From the NCBI GenBank assembly GCA_002722645.1, contig PBML01000049.1, positions 1-17,507 on the forward strand: a DNA stretch of 17,507 bases, given 5' to 3'. The notes under the pieces were generated by a model, which was not told the origin of the DNA, did no database searches, and saw only the letters and a program-made list of their open reading frames with translations. Shown here piece after piece: positions 14,047 through 17,507 of this stretch. Both the position numbers and the translations under genes were made by a program. The stretch comes from Acidobacteriota bacterium (lineage in GTDB: Bacteria; Acidobacteriota; UBA890). How positions within the stretch are numbered: the stretch's first letter is position 1; every line of letters starts with the position of its first letter.

Positions 14047-14517
14047 TCAACCATCGAATTCAACTACAGCAGCTTTCCAGGCAAGAGGATCGGCGGCGAT
14101 GTCGAAGCGCAGACTAACGACCTCAAGGCGACGAGGAGTAAACTCGATCAACAAGTATGATTCCCCGTACTGTCCGTCTGGATAGTAAGCCGACCACTCG
14201 GGTTTCCAGCGAGCCTCTTTCTCCACCAGATCGTCGACAAACCGCACCTTGCCAACCAGGGTCGCGTAACCAGGATCAGTCTGGTCAAAATAGATCAACG
14301 TAACGCGCGGATCAGCATACATCTCGGTGACCTTACGAGTATTCCGGTCGGTCGCCATCCAGACAATGAGGCCCTCTTCCGGAGGAAATGGGTTCATCAT
14401 ACGAGCCTGTGGCACCCGATCGGGTCCAATTGTGATCAGCGCGCAGTTTGATGCTGCGGCCATAATCGCTTCACCTGCTGCGATTATTTCCTCGGGTGTT
14501 GGCCTGGGGGTTTCCAT
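14047..14517 (-). CDS. Pyridoxamine 5'-phosphate oxidase-like (PPOX) family protein
   Basis: The 156-aa protein has the split-barrel flavin-binding plan of the PNPOx-like family: an N-terminal helix (PTPEEIIAAGEAIMAAASNC), the strand ALITIGPDRVPQARMMNPFP, then LIVWMATDRNTRKVTEMYAD and RVTLIYFDQTD. The R-x-x-K-V-x-x-M/I-x-x-x-P-x-V arrangement is typical of general-stress-protein-26-like members, which bind FMN or similar cofactors; true PNPOx activity is not implied. The ATG at 14517 was chosen because the protein then begins like its relatives. A TTG at 14601, in frame, would add 28 residues without family resemblance, although AGAGGG precedes it. There is no ribosome-binding site at 14517. 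It converges on the M28 gene and diverges from the next gene. Confidence 0.8.
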   Translation of the reverse strand: METPRPTPEEIIAAGEAIMAAASNCALITIGPDRVPQARMMNPFPPEEGLIVWMATDRNTRKVTEMYADPRVTLIYFDQTDPGYATLVGKVRFVDDLVEKEARWKPEWSAYYPDGQYGESYLLIEFTPRRLEVVSLRFDIAADPLAWKAAVVEFDG

Positions 14518-14699
14518 AAGCAGTAAGCGTATCGCGTACGCGTCGGCGAGACCGCACCCCTCCACTTGCACTTTTAATCTGGAAGATCTGGAGTCAAACA
14601 AGCACCCTCTTTGATGCCACTTAAAAGCAAACTAGAATCCGGTTGTCTTGCCCTCTTCTCATTTGGGCGATTGGGTCCCGTAGCTTGTGGAACGACTGT

Positions 14700-15647
14700 A
14701 TGCACCAACTCCAGAAACAAGCCGTCACCCTAATTGCGGTCGCCATGAGCTCGCTCGCTGCAACGACAGTGATCCCATCGACGGCAGAGAAACAGCAACA
14801 AAAACGCCCCGAGTACCGTGGCGAGGTCATCGCTCCGCAGCATGACGCATTCGGTTTCAGACTTGGCGAGGAACGACGCTACGTACGCGGTCCGGACCGC
14901 ATCTTGCGTGTCGGCGAATTCGAGCTGTGGACGATGCGTCTAGACGAAATTTCCAGTGCTGACACCGGGATGCCGCTGTATACCTTCATCTACAGTCGCG
15001 AGCTGTCCTTGATCAATCCAAGCAACCGCGACTACATGGACGGCCTTCGCGCCACCATGTCGGTAACCGTCAATCACTACGGCTTCCCAGTCGAGGTGCG
15101 TTACGGTGGTAGCCCAGAGGAAGAATCCGACACCGACTTCGTCAACAAGCGTGGGCGCCTGCGTTGGCTCGGCAGCGCCTACCTGTTCCGTGCCCCGGAG
15201 GGCGTAGACGAAAGTAGTTTCAACTTTAGTCTCCCCGAGCACGAGGCTCTCAACCGCAACGTCCCCTCCGGCGTGTTCATCTCTGAAACAGAAAATCCGG
15301 CGCTGATCACGATTCCTGGAGCAATTTTTCAAGCACTCAGCCTTACCGAAATGGAATTCTTGTCGCTTAGACCCAACCGAGTCGGTCGCCAACAGACACG
15401 GCGGCGCCGGCGGCGTGGCTATCCAGGAGGTGTCCGCCGCAGCGACGTCGTGCGCGGCAAGCTGGAGTTCAAGGACGTCGAAGAGATTCTGATTGGCGAC
15501 CGAACGTACGAGGCGATCAAACTCGAGTCGTCTGACTCTGGTGAAGACTTGTACATCGACAACAGCGGTAAGCTGTTGCTGCTTGAAAGAGAGTTCCGCA
15601 ACTGGCCCAATGCTTATATCCGCCTTTTACACCCTTCTGAATACTGA
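14700..15647 (+). CDS. Hypothetical exported protein, 315 aa, with Arg-rich patch
   Basis: I do not recognise this protein. It starts with a signal-peptide-like segment (MHQLQKQAVTLIAVAMSSLA, then ATTVIPSTA before EKQQQ), so it is probably periplasmic or cell-surface. The remainder is mixed α/β with many short β-type stretches, such as VGEFELWTMRLDEI and LRATMSVTVNHYGFPVEVRY. Near residues 234-239 there are six consecutive arginines followed by GYPGG and VRR, then KLEFKDVEEILIGDRTYEAI and LYIDNSGKLLLLER. The last part resembles the ending of periplasmic β-proteins of the DUF3108 kind, but I cannot claim that family. The ATG at 14700 has a weak GTGGA upstream; a TTG at 14643 would add 19 residues before the signal peptide. 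It stands alone between a divergent PPOX gene and a convergent decarboxylase. Confidence 0.7.
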   Translation: MHQLQKQAVTLIAVAMSSLAATTVIPSTAEKQQQKRPEYRGEVIAPQHDAFGFRLGEERRYVRGPDRILRVGEFELWTMRLDEISSADTGMPLYTFIYSRELSLINPSNRDYMDGLRATMSVTVNHYGFPVEVRYGGSPEEESDTDFVNKRGRLRWLGSAYLFRAPEGVDESSFNFSLPEHEALNRNVPSGVFISETENPALITIPGAIFQALSLTEMEFLSLRPNRVGRQQTRRRRRRGYPGGVRRSDVVRGKLEFKDVEEILIGDRTYEAIKLESSDSGEDLYIDNSGKLLLLEREFRNWPNAYIRLLHPSEY

Positions 15648-15690
15648 CGGTTTCTAGCCTCGCCTCAGATCATCAAAACGCCTATAACCC

Positions 15691-15723
15691 TTTATTCATA
15701 AGGATTCGCAGCCTATGAATGAA
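15691..15723. terminator. AT-rich hairpin between convergent genes
   Basis: TTTATTCATA at 15691-15700 pairs with TATGAATGAA at 15714-15723 (10 pairs including one G-T wobble, 13-nt loop). It lies 43 bases after the stop of the exported protein and 43 bases from the decarboxylase stop on the other strand. It could serve both, but has no long T tract. Confidence 0.4.
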
Positions 15724-15765
15724 CGCGGAAGGTGTTGTCTTGGCTCGCATGGAAGAACTTCAGTG

Positions 15766-17181
15766 CTAATTCTCGGCCAACTCGTCAACCACCGAACGAA
15801 TGTCCGCGAGCGCTATCTCCATGGTTGACATGTGGGTACGGAACGACAGCGCACAGATGCGGAGAACATACTTGCCGCCTACGATCCCGTGGCTAATGAA
15901 GATCCTTTGACGATCGTTAACCGCCTGCAGGAAACGTCGGTTAAGGTCGTTGAGTTCGCCGTCGCTGAGACCAGGGTGCACCAGCCGGAAAGCCACCAAC
16001 GACAGCTGCGGGTCCGCAACAATCTCGATGCCTTCGATCCCGCGAAGTTGCTCAGTGATCCATTGGGCAAGGTCGAGTTTTTCGTCGAGCTGACGACGGA
16101 ACGCTCCGGCACCGTGCATCTTGAGCGGTAGCCAAATGCGCAGCCCACGATGACCGCGTGACAACTCCGGCGAGATCTCACTGAAGTCAACGAAATCAGG
16201 ATCGTCCCGCAAAGTTGGCAGGTAATCTGCCTCGGTAGCGTGCGCGCGCGCCAGTGTTTCACGGTCACGCACCAGCAGCGAACCCGTACCATAGGGGATA
16301 AATAATGATTTATGGGGATCTAACGACATCGAATCGGTCAGCTCGATCCCCTTAAGCACATCGCGTCCTCTCTTGGTGAGCATAAAGAACCCACCGTACG
16401 CGGCATCAACGTGAAACCAAAGACCTTGAGCGGCAGCGATCGCAGCAATCCCCGCTAGATCGTCGACCGCCCCAGTATTTACTGTGCCGGCACTGCCTAC
16501 GACAAAGAACGGTTGCCATCCGTCGACACGATCAGCCTCGATTAGTTCGTCTAGTTCATCCAAACGCATGCGGTAGTCACTATCACTGCTAACGACCCGT
16601 ACACTGGAGAGAGGAAACCCCGCGAGCATTGCGGCCTTTTGGATCGAGTGGTGCACCTGGTCTGATACGTAGATGCTGCCACGAAGAAAGTCCTCTTCGA
16701 GGCGTTCCCGACGCGCCGTGAAGACCGCTGTGAAGTTAGCCATCGAGCCACCGGTGGTTAAGAGGCCGAGCGCGTCATCTGGATAACCCATGACCTCACA
16801 GAACCAGCGAACAACAACCGCCTCGATTTGAGCCAAGCCGGGCGCGGGGATCCAGATGCTTGTGAAGCGATTCACCGACTTAGCGATGAAATCTCCCAGT
16901 GCAGACTGGAAGAGGCCGCCAGCAGGAATGTATGCGAGATAGCCAGGACCAGCAGCGTTGAACCCGAAGGGAATGACCTCGTCAAATAGCCGCTCCAGAA
17001 GACCTTCATAAGGCTCACCTTCTTCGGGCAACGGCTCGATCAACAACCGCGCAGCCTTTTCGGCTCCATCGAGTTGATTGGACGGCTGCTCGGGGAGTGT
17101 GCCAATGAAATCTACGATACGTTCCATCGCTTCATCGACGATGGCGCGCATGCGCTCTTCTGAAAGCTCAAACTCAGACAA
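15766..17181 (-). CDS. PLP-dependent group II amino-acid decarboxylase (aromatic-L-amino-acid decarboxylase-like)
   Basis: The protein is 471 aa from the start chosen here, the usual length for the group. It carries TTGGSMANFTA (cofactor phosphate contact), a VHHSIQKAAMLAG region (PLP-stacking histidine), FHVDAAYGG with H257 and the pyridine-nitrogen aspartate D259, and SLDPHKSLF with the PLP-binding lysine K291. This set is diagnostic of group II decarboxylases, which turn amino acids such as tyrosine, tryptophan, DOPA, glutamate or aspartate into amines. The N-terminal GPGYLAYIPAGGLFQSALGD favours the aromatic/related branch, but the substrate is not certain. The TTG at 17181 has AAGGAG 7 bases upstream and starts the conserved domain; a GTG at 17271 adds 30 residues and has only a weak site. 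It converges on the exported protein gene. Confidence 0.93.
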   Translation of the reverse strand: MSEFELSEERMRAIVDEAMERIVDFIGTLPEQPSNQLDGAEKAARLLIEPLPEEGEPYEGLLERLFDEVIPFGFNAAGPGYLAYIPAGGLFQSALGDFIAKSVNRFTSIWIPAPGLAQIEAVVVRWFCEVMGYPDDALGLLTTGGSMANFTAVFTARRERLEEDFLRGSIYVSDQVHHSIQKAAMLAGFPLSSVRVVSSDSDYRMRLDELDELIEADRVDGWQPFFVVGSAGTVNTGAVDDLAGIAAIAAAQGLWFHVDAAYGGFFMLTKRGRDVLKGIELTDSMSLDPHKSLFIPYGTGSLLVRDRETLARAHATEADYLPTLRDDPDFVDFSEISPELSRGHRGLRIWLPLKMHGAGAFRRQLDEKLDLAQWITEQLRGIEGIEIVADPQLSLVAFRLVHPGLSDGELNDLNRRFLQAVNDRQRIFISHGIVGGKYVLRICALSFRTHMSTMEIALADIRSVVDELAEN

Positions 17182-17328
17182 CTCAGTGCTCCTTTTGCAT
17201 CCTCTAGAGTCTAAAATCGTGTCTTGACCATAACTGGATTGATCGTCCACCGGTAGCTTGCGATGCTCCACCCCGATACCATTGCGACTGTCCCCTCCAA
17301 CATTCGAATCTTGGCTTCCGAAGGTCTA

Positions 17329-17507
17329 ATGCGACGCGTTAGGAGTGGGTTCATCCGATCGCGGGTTAGCGGCGGAATCACGTTAATCTGTCTTGTGCTC
17401 GCCAGCCCCTTGGCTGCCCAGGCACCAACTGGTCAGGGTCCAGAGGTAAAGTTGGTGACCCCACGCATCGATTTGCCGCTGGATGATCCGGTTGTAATTC
17501 AGGCACT
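17329..17507 (+). CDS. 5' end of an exported protein, partial
   Basis: The reading frame runs from the ATG at 17329 to the window edge (59 full codons) without a stop. It begins MRRVRSGFIRSRVSGGITLI, followed by a hydrophobic stretch (CLVLASPLAAQA), a classical signal peptide with AQA before the mature part. The mature part begins PTGQGPEVKLVTPRIDLP. AAGGT at 17321-17325 is a weak ribosome-binding site. An in-frame TTG at 17311 would add six residues. It is divergent from the decarboxylase, with 147 bases between starts. The family cannot be told from the visible part. Confidence 0.6.
   Translation, partial: MRRVRSGFIRSRVSGGITLICLVLASPLAAQAPTGQGPEVKLVTPRIDLPLDDPVVIQA

Noticed and set aside
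14533..14542. CGCGTACGCG palindrome upstream of the PPOX gene
   Set aside because: A single 10-base palindrome in GC-rich sequence, without a second copy or promoter context; may be chance.

Overview
The window looks like bacterial chromosome of moderate GC. Two clues suggest a proteobacterium-like host: an adjacent BolA and CGFS glutaredoxin pair, and a VanA-type Rieske oxygenase. The exported DUF5117-type metalloprotease, FG-GAP/ASPIC protein and M28 peptidase are also common in Acidobacteria, Gemmatimonadetes and Bacteroidetes, so the taxonomy is a guess. No rRNA, tRNA, CRISPR array, transposase or integrase was recognised.

Layout. Positions 1-2244: the 3' end of a PQQ-dependent dehydrogenase, then an exported amidohydrolase of the YtcJ type (+). 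Positions 2464-4531: BolA/IbaG-like protein, monothiol glutaredoxin (Grx4 type) and a UMF1/Atg22-like MFS transporter (+). Positions 4671-7361: a large exported zinc metalloprotease (-), convergent with the transporter across a long hairpin. Positions 7493-8710: a second MFS transporter (+). Positions 8711-9689: a sparse region with three tiny predicted membrane peptides (33, 25 and 46 aa) and several short DNA repeats. Positions 9690-10706: a Rieske non-haem iron oxygenase (+). Positions 10823-13957: an FG-GAP/ASPIC exported protein and an M28 metallopeptidase (+), with a G-rich, GC-richer look than their neighbours. Positions 14047-17181: a PPOX-fold flavin-type protein (-), an unrecognised exported protein (+) and a group II PLP-dependent amino-acid decarboxylase (-). 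Positions 17329-17507: the 5' end of another exported protein (+).

How the genes may work together. Several products act outside the cytoplasm and break down peptides or amides (metalloprotease, M28 peptidase, amidohydrolase). With two MFS transporters and an amino-acid decarboxylase, they fit a heterotroph using peptides, but most are separate transcription units and no single pathway is evident. BolA and Grx4 form the one clear functional pair (iron-sulfur handling).

The most unusual part is 8711-9689. The three mini-ORFs are arranged in tandem. A 14-bp sequence (GCATTTGGTACGTT) occurs exactly twice, once upstream of the mini-ORFs and once upstream of the Rieske oxygenase. A perfect tandem pair of 11-bp repeats lies next to a possible promoter for the oxygenase. 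I read this as a possible small co-regulated locus of unknown function. All of this comes from reading the sequence; no database or computation was used.
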